Positions 17,157-25,150 of a DNA stretch of 64,000 nt are shown one piece after another. A program made the position numbers and the translations under genes. The notes under the pieces were generated by a model, which worked only from the letters and a program-made list of their open reading frames with translations, was not told the DNA's origin and ran no database searches. Every line of letters begins with the position of its first letter. Position 1 is the first letter of the stretch. This DNA is from CAKZNE01 sp002695025 (GTDB lineage: Bacteria > Bacteroidota > Bacteroidia > Flavobacteriales > Schleiferiaceae): positions 98,920-162,919 of the forward strand of contig CAJWML010000008.1 of NCBI GenBank assembly GCA_913043285.1. The letters are read 5' to 3'.

Positions 17157-17594
17157 ATGTCTGATTTTGTTCTCAAGGGCTATTCAGCCCAAACTACACC
17201 TCGGAAGCCACATTTTTTCATTCTCTCCAGGGGCCTTAACAGTGGTAAGCCACTTTTGCAACCTTGCCCGAACTGCTTTGTCCTTTCCGCTGAGGTGGAG
17301 GAGAGGAAGCAAACCCTCTACTGGATTGCTTACAGCCTCTGGAAAACCCGGGCCTACCGTCCACACCTGGTGGGCTCGGTAATCCCGTTTCTCAGGAAAG
17401 ACCAATGCCGGAAGCTGATTTCGGAGGCCTATTCATCTGTGTGTACGTATCCTGGAGCACTTTCAAAGTCCATTGCCCTGCTCACTGATATCGAGCAGAA
17501 GCGTCAGCACTTTCAAGCGGTGTCAGATCATATCGGCATCCTGCACGAAGCAATACTTTTTCGGCTTCTACATTCATCAAAAAAGGCCCGCTAA
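17157..17594 (+). CDS. DUF6943-like protein of Bacteroidota mobile regions
   Basis: A 145-residue protein from the ATG at 17157. The longer open frame starting at 17037 is rejected because its first 40 residues come from low-complexity DNA. HFFILSRGLNSGKPLLQPCP, then NCFVLSA (residues about 20-45) and HLVGSVIPFLRKD are the hallmarks I associate with a family (DUF6943) found across Bacteroidota near mobile DNA. The function is unknown. The CPNCF pair of cysteines could bind metal, but only two are present. The TAA stop falls in the loop of a perfect terminator hairpin (17582-17602), so the stop codon and transcription end coincide. Confidence 0.65.
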   Translation: MSDFVLKGYSAQTTPRKPHFFILSRGLNSGKPLLQPCPNCFVLSAEVEERKQTLYWIAYSLWKTRAYRPHLVGSVIPFLRKDQCRKLISEAYSSVCTYPGALSKSIALLTDIEQKRQHFQAVSDHIGILHEAILFRLLHSSKKAR

Positions 17595-17602
17595 GGGCCT
17601 TT
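17582..17602. terminator. Bidirectional intrinsic terminator
   Basis: AAAGGCCC-GCTAA-GGGCCTTT is a perfect 8-bp stem with A-rich and T-rich flanks, between convergent genes. The loop contains the stop codon of the DUF6943-like gene, and the minus-strand small gene ends at 17605. Confidence 0.75.
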
Positions 17603-17604
17603 CT

Positions 17605-17805
17605 TTAGTTTCGATTCCATTTTTTCCGGAGAAACTCCAGCAGCCTTCTACAAATAAAGGTGGCAACAAAACTGGCGACAGCTCCTACCGCTGCCAGGAT
17701 TATAGCGTTGACGATTTCGGTCCCCGGTATATTGACAATAACACTTAAAAGGGTACCCCCGGCCATGCCAACTTTGGACTCAAGATTTCCAGTCGCATTC
17801 ATCAT
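17605..17805 (-). CDS. Small membrane protein, unknown
   Basis: A 66-residue protein from the ATG at 17805, which overlaps the stop of the upstream gene as ATGA (a TTG at 17811 is also possible). There is one long hydrophobic stretch (SVIVNIPGTEIVNAIILAAV, then GAVASFVATFI) and a basic tail (CRRLLEFLRKKWNRN), giving a probable two-helix membrane protein with positive C-terminus. The size and layout recall holins, but no family is recognised. It ends at the bidirectional terminator. Confidence 0.55.
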   Translation of the reverse strand: MMNATGNLESKVGMAGGTLLSVIVNIPGTEIVNAIILAAVGAVASFVATFICRRLLEFLRKKWNRN

Positions 17806-18020
17806 TGCCAATTTTGGTCGTCTTTGGTAATCTGGCTTACTGCGGACAGTATGCCTCCGGCTACGATAACATATCCTGCCACGGTCACAGCCTCAGCCGG
17901 CAAAGCTATAGGAGCAGCAAGCAAGGCTCCGCCTGCGGCTGCCAGCGTCAAACCCACCTTACGGAGCTTTTTGAAAAAAGGTGGAGTGGGGGCTTTCGCC
18001 CGTTCAATTATCTTTTTCAT
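17802..18020 (-). CDS. Small membrane protein, unknown
   Basis: A 72-residue protein with a basic N-terminus (MKKIIERAKAPTPPFFKKLR), then an Ala/Gly-rich hydrophobic hairpin (VGLTLAAAGGALLAAPIALP and VTVAGYVIVAGGILSAV). It overlaps the next small membrane gene by ATGA, so the two are coupled and probably work together. No known family is recognised. The 236 bp upstream (18021-18256) holds no gene that I can support. Confidence 0.55.
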   Translation of the reverse strand: MKKIIERAKAPTPPFFKKLRKVGLTLAAAGGALLAAPIALPAEAVTVAGYVIVAGGILSAVSQITKDDQNWQ

Positions 18021-18256
18021 CAGTTCAGGTATCGGATATTCAGAAATACAGTTTCAGCCTAAGCCGGGACAATCCCGGTAATCAACCTTACCGGAAAACT
18101 ACATCCACAATTCTTTCGGCCAATTTTTCAAAAAGCAGGACCTGTAACCAGGCTGTCGCACCACGACAATTCAATGCGGTGGCCCACAATTTTCCTCTGG
18201 TGACAGATCGCTGCATTTGTTTCCTCAATGAGAGGTCGATTAACTACGTTCAGTAG

Positions 18257-19012
18257 CTATACCTGATCAACTTCAACAAGTGCCAGGGCATTATACGCAC
18301 CGTTTTTCAGGCTGTACATCTGGCCGTTTACCTCCTGGTAAAACTCCACACCAAACACCACGAACACCGGAAGCACAGAAGCAGCTGTGAAATTCAGAAC
18401 AATGTTCTGAGCAGCTTCATTCTGGCTTCCCAGGGCAATATCAGCCGAAGCTGCGCTGTCGCTAACAAAGCTCTGGGCATCAAAGTCAATCTCCGCACTG
18501 CCTGTTACCATCCTGGCGTGGGTTGCCCCTGAAGGAATTGCAATGGCCTGGTTGGGTACCATGGCATCAATGGCAAGGGTCGCTTCACCCGCTACGCGGT
18601 CAACAGTAGCGGTCCAGCCAAAGAAAACAGTGCTCCCAATGCGTGCTTTGTTATTGAAATTGAAGCCTCTCAAAATGGTGGCGTCACCTGCCAGCATATT
18701 CCTTTGCCCGCGGGCATTCACGGTGTCAGCCTGAATAGCCTTGAGCATTTCACGTGTAATACGTCCTGTGATCCGCTTATCTGCTGTGTTCAGCAGGAGA
18801 CTGCGCAGGGCAGTCCTCAACAGCTTGCCGGCACGGCCGGCTGCGCCAAACTCGGCACCATTTTCTCGCGTCCTTTCAAACGCTGGGTCATTTTGGATCC
18901 GGCTGGCATCCACTCCACCTTTGGTGCGGGCCAGGTCTTCACCGTTACTTCGATAAAAGGAAAGGTCTCCGATCTTTCCCCTGAGTTTAATAATTCCTGT
19001 CTGTCTAGCCAT
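18257..19012 (-). CDS. Uncharacterised 251-residue protein of Bacteroidota mobile regions
   Basis: The start is placed at the ATG at 19012, giving MARQTGIIKLRGKIGDLSFY at the N-terminus. A longer frame from 19108 is less likely because the conserved-looking part begins here. The first 75 residues (LARTKGGVDASRI, then RTRENGAEFGAAGRAGKLLR) resemble a family of short basic N-terminal repeats I have seen in many Bacteroidota proteins of unknown role, often near DUF6943-like and small membrane genes. The rest looks beta-rich (residues 130-250). There is no signal peptide. It is the first of three minus-strand genes (251, 72 and 66 residues). A structural or particle-related role would fit the beta-rich body but is speculation. 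Confidence 0.6.
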   Translation of the reverse strand: MARQTGIIKLRGKIGDLSFYRSNGEDLARTKGGVDASRIQNDPAFERTRENGAEFGAAGRAGKLLRTALRSLLLNTADKRITGRITREMLKAIQADTVNARGQRNMLAGDATILRGFNFNNKARIGSTVFFGWTATVDRVAGEATLAIDAMVPNQAIAIPSGATHARMVTGSAEIDFDAQSFVSDSAASADIALGSQNEAAQNIVLNFTAASVLPVFVVFGVEFYQEVNGQMYSLKNGAYNALALVEVDQV

Positions 19013-19175
19013 ATCACTAAATTTTTGATTAGGCTCCAAACCTATCCCGGTAAGAAAAAAAGTCGCGTCAATCATACCGTTTGTGCCGCTTTCAGCGCAT
19101 TTAGCCAAAATATTCCATTTCTGCCTTGGCTACCTTTATAGGCCTGATAGAGTATAGATGAAGTATGGATAAAGT

Positions 19176-19376
19176 ATGCCTGCCACTAAACGAATATGTA
19201 TTTACCCAAAAGATATTCAATTGGTCACCGGTCGTAGTGAACGCTATGCCAGAAGCTACTATCGGCAACTAAAAGATGCTCTGGCCAAGGAAGATCACCA
19301 GTTCATCACCGTGGAAGAATTCTGCGCCTATGCCGACCTTCCTGTTGATCAAGTGATGGCCATCCTCCAACCTTAA
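19176..19376 (+). CDS. Small conserved Bacteroidota protein, possible DNA-binding
   Basis: A 66-residue protein. YPKDIQLVTGRSERYARSYY, then QFITVEEFCAYADLPVDQV, has the look of a two-part helical DNA-binding or excisionase-like protein that is common in Bacteroidota genomes. The function is not established. It diverges from the 251-residue gene with 163 bp between them. A terminator (19451-19473) and the tRNA-Pro fragment follow, so it is the last gene of the island. Confidence 0.6.
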   Translation: MPATKRICIYPKDIQLVTGRSERYARSYYRQLKDALAKEDHQFITVEEFCAYADLPVDQVMAILQP

Positions 19377-19450
19377 GTTCATCTATTAATTTTTCAGCTT
19401 TCCTATATTCGCAGCTAATTAGGTTAAGGTTTGGTTAATTGGTTGACCAG

Positions 19451-19475
19451 AAGGCCCCGGTGGTTCGGGGCCTTT
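19451..19475 (+). terminator. Intrinsic terminator
   Basis: AAGGCCCCG-GTGGTT-CGGGGCCTT followed by T residues. It lies 75 bp after the 66-residue gene and should end its transcript. Confidence 0.75.
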
Positions 19476-19640
19476 TTCAGTTTTAGAAGCGGCTCTATTT
19501 AGCACCATTTGCTTTCATTTACCGCCTGATCTTCGTATATTTATTGGAGTACTAATCCGCAGTATAGCGGTTCAACAAAGTGGTGAACCATTGGGTGAAC
19601 TGGTTCTTTGATAGCTTATAAATGATTGATAATCATACGT

Positions 19641-19675
19641 GTGTGCCGCAGGTTCAAGTCCTGTCATCCCGACCA
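19641..19675 (+). other. 3' fragment of tRNA-Pro: probable integration scar (att site)
   Basis: The stretch reads as a T-arm (GCAGG-TTCAAGT-CCTGT), acceptor 3' strand CATCCCG, discriminator A and CCA. The implied 5' strand CGGGATG is that of tRNA-Pro. No 5' half, D-arm or proper anticodon arm precedes it; the upstream sequence does not fold as a tRNA. A terminator hairpin with T7 follows at once, as after a real tRNA gene. Integrases that use tRNA 3' ends leave exactly such a partial copy at the far end of the island. With the fragment on the plus strand, the island lies to its left. Confidence 0.7.
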
Positions 19676-19680
19676 ATCCA

Positions 19681-19706
19681 AAGCCGGCCATGTGCCGGTT
19701 TTTTTG
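19681..19706 (+). terminator. Terminator behind the tRNA-Pro fragment
   Basis: CCGGC-CATGT-GCCGG followed by seven T residues, directly after the CCA end. It is the likely original terminator of the tRNA-Pro gene, which places the ancestral chromosome on this side. Confidence 0.7.
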
Positions 19707-20252
19707 TATCGGGTGGAGGGGATCAGACTTTGAGAAAAGGCTGCTGTTGAGTATGGTATTTATACTTACTCCTCCATAATAGCTTTTCTGTGAAGCTTTA
19801 AAGGATACAATGTATCTCTGATAACAATAAGTGAGAAGTGTGTAAGGTTTTTCAGAGCCATTCAAAATTGTCATTTCGTTTGTTTGATTTCGTGCCTCAA
19901 AAATGCTGATGCACACCTCAGGGAAAAGACAGGGATAATTGAGGATTAAGTCCTGATAGCGGTCAGCTTTGGAGTTGCTAGATCGAAAAGCCGAGTATTA
20001 ATCTGGAATATATCAGGAATGGCATTCAATTGGCAGAACATCCTGGAACCCAAACAACATTTCCCTTTATATACCTGACTTCTTAATTTGACCCTCCCAC
20101 ACTTGCCATTGCCAAGGAAACCCGGCCAGAAAACAAGGTCCGGGCTGGTTACCCTTTGTTTGTAATAAATACCCACCTCGTTTGGTGCAATTGCCAGCTT
20201 AAAAAGATAGAACAAGCTGAGATATTGATCCCTGAATTAAAATTGCACTCAC
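19707..20252. other. Intergenic DNA without a supported gene
   Basis: Open frames here (for example on the reverse strand over 19572-19916) are artefacts of the tRNA fragment or have no protein character. The last 100 bp should contain the promoter of the GH5 gene. No clear motif was found. Confidence 0.5.
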
Positions 20253-21488
20253 TTGAAGAAATTTCTGACCCTAGGAGCAATGTTGGGCATGTTATTGAAC
20301 ACCGCCATTTACCCGCTCTATGCACAACATAATACCTCATATTTTCACACGGAGGGCAAGAAGTTGATAGACCCTAAAGGAAACCCTATACTTTTAAAAG
20401 GCACCAACCTGGGTAATTGGCTGGTGCCCGAAGGTTATATGTTTAAGCTGGACCAGGTAAATGCTCCACGACTTATTGATGAGTTGCTTCATGAAATGGT
20501 AGGCCCCGATAGTTTAGAGGCCTTTTGGGATACTTACCTGGAGAATTATATTACCCATGATGATATCAGGTATCTAAAATCAATAGGATGTAACCATTTG
20601 CGGGTCCCTTTTCATTACCGGCTTTTTACCGATGATCTGTATATGGGTAAGCGCAATGCGGGCTTTAAATACCTGGACCGGGTAGTGGCGTGGTGCAGGG
20701 AGGAAGGGCTCTACGTTTTGCTGGACATGCACTGTGCCCCTGGCGGACAAACCGGTGACAATATAGATGATAGCTACGGGTATCCTTACTTATTCAGCAG
20801 CAAGGCTTCACAGGATCTGATGAGTGAAATCTGGGTAAAAATAGCCCAACACTATAAAGAGGAGCCAATCATAATAGGTTACGACCTTATGAATGAACCG
20901 GTAGCGCATTATTTTAAGGGTAATATTGAATGGTTTAATGCGCGGCTATATGAGCTTTACAAGCGTTTGATTGAAGATATCAGGTCCGTAGATTCCAGCC
21001 ATTCCATATTCCTGAATGGCTCCCTCTGGGCTACGAATTTTGATGTTTTCAAAGAGCCCATGGGAGAAAATATCGTGTATGAATTCCATAAATACTGGTT
21101 TGATGTGGAACAGGGCGCGGTGCAGCCCTATGTTGATTTCAGCGAGAAGTACCAGGTTCCCATTTACATCGGGGAAACCGGTGAGAATACCGATAAATGG
21201 GTGGAAGATTTCAGGATTTTGTTGGATGAGAATACTATCAGCTGGTGCTTTTGGCCTTATAAAAAGATGAACAACACCAAGGGTATTATGAATTTTAAAG
21301 AACCTGAAGGCTGGAAAAAGATCAGTAATTACGCCAGGAGTAATAGAAGCTCCTACAAGGAGATACGTAATAACCTTCCTGACCGGCAGTTGGTGCAAAA
21401 GGCTCTTCATGAATACCTGGTCAATTGTCGTTTTGAAGAGTGCTTTGAAAATACATCCTATAGTAAAGCCCTGGGCTTTCATCAATAG
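20253..21488 (+). CDS. GH5 family beta-glucanase (exo-1,3-beta-glucanase-like), secreted
   Basis: A 411-residue enzyme with a signal peptide (MKKFLTLGAMLGMLLNTAIY then PLYAQ) that needs the TTG start at 20253; the next in-frame ATG (20280) would shorten it. The GH5 barrel shows LKGTNLGNWLVPEG, HLRVPFHYR, LDMHCAPGGQTGDN, the acid/base in DLMNEPV (Glu215) and the nucleophile in IGETGE (Glu308). The NLGNWLVPEG and HCAPGGQ features resemble exo-beta-1,3-glucanases more than cellulases. No T9SS sorting domain is present, so it is probably periplasmic or soluble. The GH81 gene at 51.5 kb points to the same substrate, beta-1,3-glucan (laminarin or fungal glucan). It is followed by a 13-bp perfect terminator. 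Confidence 0.85.
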   Translation: MKKFLTLGAMLGMLLNTAIYPLYAQHNTSYFHTEGKKLIDPKGNPILLKGTNLGNWLVPEGYMFKLDQVNAPRLIDELLHEMVGPDSLEAFWDTYLENYITHDDIRYLKSIGCNHLRVPFHYRLFTDDLYMGKRNAGFKYLDRVVAWCREEGLYVLLDMHCAPGGQTGDNIDDSYGYPYLFSSKASQDLMSEIWVKIAQHYKEEPIIIGYDLMNEPVAHYFKGNIEWFNARLYELYKRLIEDIRSVDSSHSIFLNGSLWATNFDVFKEPMGENIVYEFHKYWFDVEQGAVQPYVDFSEKYQVPIYIGETGENTDKWVEDFRILLDENTISWCFWPYKKMNNTKGIMNFKEPEGWKKISNYARSNRSSYKEIRNNLPDRQLVQKALHEYLVNCRFEECFENTSYSKALGFHQ

Positions 21489-21695
21489 GTGCTTGATATG
21501 GGCTTTCGGCAAATTTTTAAACCGTAATCATCGTGAAGATTAACCCTGGGGCTATCCTAATTAGTAAACATGGGTGTTTTGTAAGGCCTGTGCTGGCTAA
21601 ACATTCTCTTTCCTGGAATCATTCAGGCTAAAGAGTGCTCTAAAAAAGATAGGTACTCTAAGGATGCTTATTTGCCTGGCCACCTAGACAAAACA

Positions 21696-21727
21696 AAATG
21701 CCGCCACGCGGAAACGTGGCGGCATTT
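21696..21727. terminator. Strong bidirectional terminator
   Basis: AAATGCCGCCACG-CGGAAA-CGTGGCGGCATTT, 13 perfect base pairs. It lies between the convergent GH5 (ends 21488) and T9SS protein (ends 21749) genes. Confidence 0.8.
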
Positions 21728-21748
21728 CTTACTCAAGAATTATCAGCA

Positions 21749-24688
21749 CTACTTGATCATCAGTTTGTCGGAATGAACAACTGCGTCATTATAATACACC
21801 TGATAGAGATACATACCTGGTATCAGGCCACTCAGGTCAATGCGATTCTCGCTATTGATAGTACAGGGGCCGCTATACACTGTGTGACCAGCCACATCCA
21901 CAATATGCAATAAAGCCTGGCCATGGTGCTCGGGAGCCTGTTCCATGCGCACATTTAAGAGCGCAAAAGAATGGGCGGGGTTGGGAACCAATGAAACTTC
22001 ACTGATATGGAAGCTTCCAGCTTCGTCCAGGCTTGTTGGATCTCCGTTTTCGCTTGCATCGGTTTTTGATGTCCTTCTGGGTTTACAGGCACAAATAGGG
22101 TCCGACCATGCGGAGGCGGAACCGTTTCCGCAAACAGCCCGTACCCTCCAGGAGAAACAGGAGGAAAAACCAATTGTATCAATGGTATTGGTGGTTTGTA
22201 CAATAACTTCACCAGGCAGGAAAGGTGTACTACAGCAATTGGGGTCGCTTTGATAGACGGCTATTTCATAATATGCTGTATAAGGTACTGCTTGCCATCC
22301 TAAACGGTGTCCAAAAGGAGTAATCGAACACTTGAGTTGTTCCGGGGGATTTGGATTACACGGCTGACAAGAGCAAACGGATGCACTCCAGGGAGATACT
22401 TTACCATTTGCACAGATGGCTCTTACCTGCCAGGAAAAGCATTTTGTACTTCGGAGGGTATAGGAAGGGGTAAGCGAACTGTCCATAAAAGACTGAAAAA
22501 GGTTATCCGGACCACAGCAGCTTTCATCTCCTATGAAAAAACGTATTTCGTAGCTCACCGCATTGGCTACCGGGCTCCAGGTCATCATCTGGTTACGGCT
22601 GGATAAAACACATTGCAAATCCTGAGGAGCGCTAAGCTCACAGGGTGGGGCACAAGTGAAGGTATAGGTCACACTATCGCTGCAACCGGTGGCATTATCG
22701 GTAACCACCACACTTATGGGCAGTTGATTGAAAGAAACGGAAGCGGCATCACCGGTAGTATTGTTACTCCAGGCAAAAGAATGCGTAGCCGTAGTCAGTA
22801 CCGTACCGTTACTCAATACCCGGATGGGGAATTGCGTATCCGGGAACTTACAGGGGTCAAAACTACAGAGAGAATCTACATCCAGGCCGAAATCGGTATT
22901 GTCACAACAAGAGCCGTTAAGGCCGGGATTCTCGCAACAGCTAAAATTATAGGTATAGGACCATACACAGCTTCCGGGGCCGCTTACCGTAACCACCACT
23001 GTGGAATCGGGGTAAGTGGAGGAGATAGCGGAATGATTCCCGGGTTCATGGCTCCAGGAGATGTTGTAAATATTATTATCCACCAGTGAGCCATCTTCAT
23101 TGTATACAAATATCGGGAAGGCTTCATCCGGATGCTCACAATAATCGCAGCAGGGATCACCGCCACCGCCACGCTGGGCCATACCGGAAGAAACCCGCTT
23201 TTTATAATCATCTATTTCAGCTTGTACGGCTGCAGGTATACGGTAGCTGGCGTTGGGAGCGTAGAGGTCGCAGCAGGTAAATACATTAAATTCAGGGCAG
23301 CACACCTCCTGGTAGACGTAATCGTTGTTCTGCCCGGGATTGGTGTGGTAGTCATTTTCCCAGCGGATTTGCCCCGGGCCGAAGGAGAACATCACATCCA
23401 CGCGAAAATCAAAGCCATCTCCGGGGTTCACATTGGCGGGTAGGTTAGCCGGGGTTACAGTAAAGGAGAAATAGTTATTGCTGAGATTGACCGGGATAAA
23501 CCCTACGGTTACATCCGCACCGTTCTGGAGAATAGAGAGTTTTACACTATCAATCAAAGCGGTATCGCAATTCAGGATAGCGTAGTCAATGGTACCATTA
23601 ACAGTAAGCGTATCGCCCTGGCAAGGTTTGGTGGAGTTCAATTCTACCGCTCCCTGGAAATTACAGGAGTCCCTTTCCTCGGTACAGGTATCACAAATGT
23701 TGTCAACATAAGCGTATCCCCAGTGTCCCCCCCAGCCGCAATCGGTAGCAATAAATTCGAGGGTTACCGTATCACCGGGTTGGCCACAAGCGTCTACAAA
23801 ACCACATTTCCAGTCACGGTATCTGATAGGGGAATTCTGGCTTGTACTGTTAGGAGGCGCTTCAAAAAGAAAAGGGTCAGATGAGTAAGCGCTATGACAA
23901 AGCCTGTCACATTCTATTCCATTAGTATTCAGTACCCTGGCTAAAAAAGTGGGTTTTTCACCATCATGACTAAATCCAGGGTCCACCAGTACAGGTGCAT
24001 AATGGAAGAAGATGCGTTCGTCTACTTCCGAAAGTACCACATGCTTAATCAACTTGCTTACACTATTCTCAGGCCGTGTACGATTAGGAGCGTCTTGATC
24101 GGAATTGATACGTGCTGCATGTTGTCCGTCAAAAACCCTTTGGATAGGTACGTTAGAGTCGGCTCCCGTATCTACTATCGCAAAATCCCCGGTATACGTC
24201 ATAGGACTACTGGTAAAGTTCAGGGTACTGACGGTTGGTGAGGCGGTAAGTATATCACAGTCGCCTTGAGTGTATTCAAAGTACGATACTTCTCCACTGT
24301 AATTGCTGAAATCATTGCTCTCAAAACCACCGTTATCGCAGGAGCCGGCTATAAATTGCGGGATAAAAATGTCCTTAGCCCAGGGGTTGTTGAGGAAATA
24401 CTGGGTACGCCAGTACTGTTCTTTAAATTGCTGAAGAAGAATGGCTTCCTCGGCCTGGCTGATGGGCTCTTCAGAATGAATAAGATATTGATCAAATCTT
24501 TGAGTTTCGGATGGAGGCAGGCTTTTATGGATGTTATCATCAATAAAGCTGGCTATTTTCTGCTCTTCAGCTTTCATAAGTACCAGGCGATTGGCATACT
24601 GGCTGCTGGTCTCCTGGGCCAGAACATAGGATGTTAGCATACAGACCATAAGGACTATGGCCCAACACGAGTTGAGTTTTCGGATCAT
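21749..24688 (-). CDS. Large Cys-rich T9SS-secreted protein (copy 1 of a paralogous pair)
   Basis: A 979-residue protein with an N-terminal signal peptide (ends near VLAQETSS) and a C-terminal type A T9SS sorting domain from about 895 (VSLVPNPAH ... GMYLYQVYYNDAVV ... KLMIK). Between them lie: a helical segment (25-110), a beta-sandwich-like domain (115-345, with KPTFLARVLNTNGIECDRLC), a region with two related repeats of about 80 residues rich in Cys pairs (CCDYCEHPDEAFPIFVY and FPDTQFPIRVL), and two fibronectin III-like repeats ending CFSWQVRAIC and CFSWRVRAVC. The copy at 55647-58580 has the same layout throughout. Secreted adhesin or structural function is likely, but no enzyme motif is seen. 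The 5' leader also matches that of the second copy. Confidence 0.8.
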   Translation of the reverse strand: MIRKLNSCWAIVLMVCMLTSYVLAQETSSQYANRLVLMKAEEQKIASFIDDNIHKSLPPSETQRFDQYLIHSEEPISQAEEAILLQQFKEQYWRTQYFLNNPWAKDIFIPQFIAGSCDNGGFESNDFSNYSGEVSYFEYTQGDCDILTASPTVSTLNFTSSPMTYTGDFAIVDTGADSNVPIQRVFDGQHAARINSDQDAPNRTRPENSVSKLIKHVVLSEVDERIFFHYAPVLVDPGFSHDGEKPTFLARVLNTNGIECDRLCHSAYSSDPFLFEAPPNSTSQNSPIRYRDWKCGFVDACGQPGDTVTLEFIATDCGWGGHWGYAYVDNICDTCTEERDSCNFQGAVELNSTKPCQGDTLTVNGTIDYAILNCDTALIDSVKLSILQNGADVTVGFIPVNLSNNYFSFTVTPANLPANVNPGDGFDFRVDVMFSFGPGQIRWENDYHTNPGQNNDYVYQEVCCPEFNVFTCCDLYAPNASYRIPAAVQAEIDDYKKRVSSGMAQRGGGGDPCCDYCEHPDEAFPIFVYNEDGSLVDNNIYNISWSHEPGNHSAISSTYPDSTVVVTVSGPGSCVWSYTYNFSCCENPGLNGSCCDNTDFGLDVDSLCSFDPCKFPDTQFPIRVLSNGTVLTTATHSFAWSNNTTGDAASVSFNQLPISVVVTDNATGCSDSVTYTFTCAPPCELSAPQDLQCVLSSRNQMMTWSPVANAVSYEIRFFIGDESCCGPDNLFQSFMDSSLTPSYTLRSTKCFSWQVRAICANGKVSPWSASVCSCQPCNPNPPEQLKCSITPFGHRLGWQAVPYTAYYEIAVYQSDPNCCSTPFLPGEVIVQTTNTIDTIGFSSCFSWRVRAVCGNGSASAWSDPICACKPRRTSKTDASENGDPTSLDEAGSFHISEVSLVPNPAHSFALLNVRMEQAPEHHGQALLHIVDVAGHTVYSGPCTINSENRIDLSGLIPGMYLYQVYYNDAVVHSDKLMIK

Positions 24689-24713
24689 GTAATTTTAAAT
24701 TAAAATAGGTTGC

Positions 24714-24752
24714 TTCCTACTCTTTTATGGATTTTCGGAATCCTCCATTGGA
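24714..24752 (-). promoter_or_regulatory. Conserved 5' leader element shared with the paralogue
   Basis: About 26-64 bp upstream of the start. On the plus strand TTCCTACTCTTTT is followed by GGATTTTCGGA and CTCCATT. The same string occurs at 58603-58642 before the paralogue. It may be a promoter core or an mRNA leader signal. Confidence 0.5.
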
Positions 24753-25150
24753 ATCTTGGCCACGAAAATATTTATTGTCCGTAGCCGGGAATTATGGAAC
24801 TAGTAAAGCGTTTTCTTTAAAGAGAATGGCCAGGCCAAAAAAGAGTTTTTCAAGGTTTTGATTACGAACTAACCAAGCCTTCTGCTTTGTTAAAAAGCTA
24901 ATAGTTGACCGGTGTCTGATAAATTAGTTATAGAGATTCCAAATGCTGGAGGAGTTCGAGTCTTTTAAAGTGAAAGCCTCTCATATAAGGACGACTTTTC
25001 CCTGCGTGTCATAAACCTGAAATCAAATAATAGAAAGCCACCTTCAAATAATAAAGTCCCGGACGTAAATAATAGAGTTGCACCCCGGAGCTTCAAAGGG
25101 CATGGTATGTTTGAGCAGAATTAATAACAAACCCGCTTAAAACGCACCCC
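24753..25150. other. Intergenic DNA with phased repeats
   Basis: About 400 bp between divergent genes. The only feature noted is a triple repeat at 25024-25075, listed separately. No gene is seen. Confidence 0.5.
25024..25075. repeat. Three CAAATAATA-like motifs at exact 21-bp spacing
   Basis: Copies at 25024 (CAAATAATAG), 25045 (CAAATAATAA) and 25066 (TAAATAATAG). The sequences between them are unlike each other, so this is not a simple tandem repeat. A 21-bp period puts all copies on one face of the helix. They end 75 bp before the SPFH gene and could be a regulator site or UP-like element. Confidence 0.5.

Noticed and set aside
16967..17176. 69-codon minus-strand frame over the nested palindrome
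   Set aside because: It lies in structured low-complexity DNA and has no resemblance to a known protein; the palindrome explains the sequence better.
19572..19916. Minus-strand open frame containing VGMTGLEPAAHT
   Set aside because: This string is the well-known artefact of translating the reverse strand of a tRNA 3' end; it supports the tRNA fragment, not a gene.
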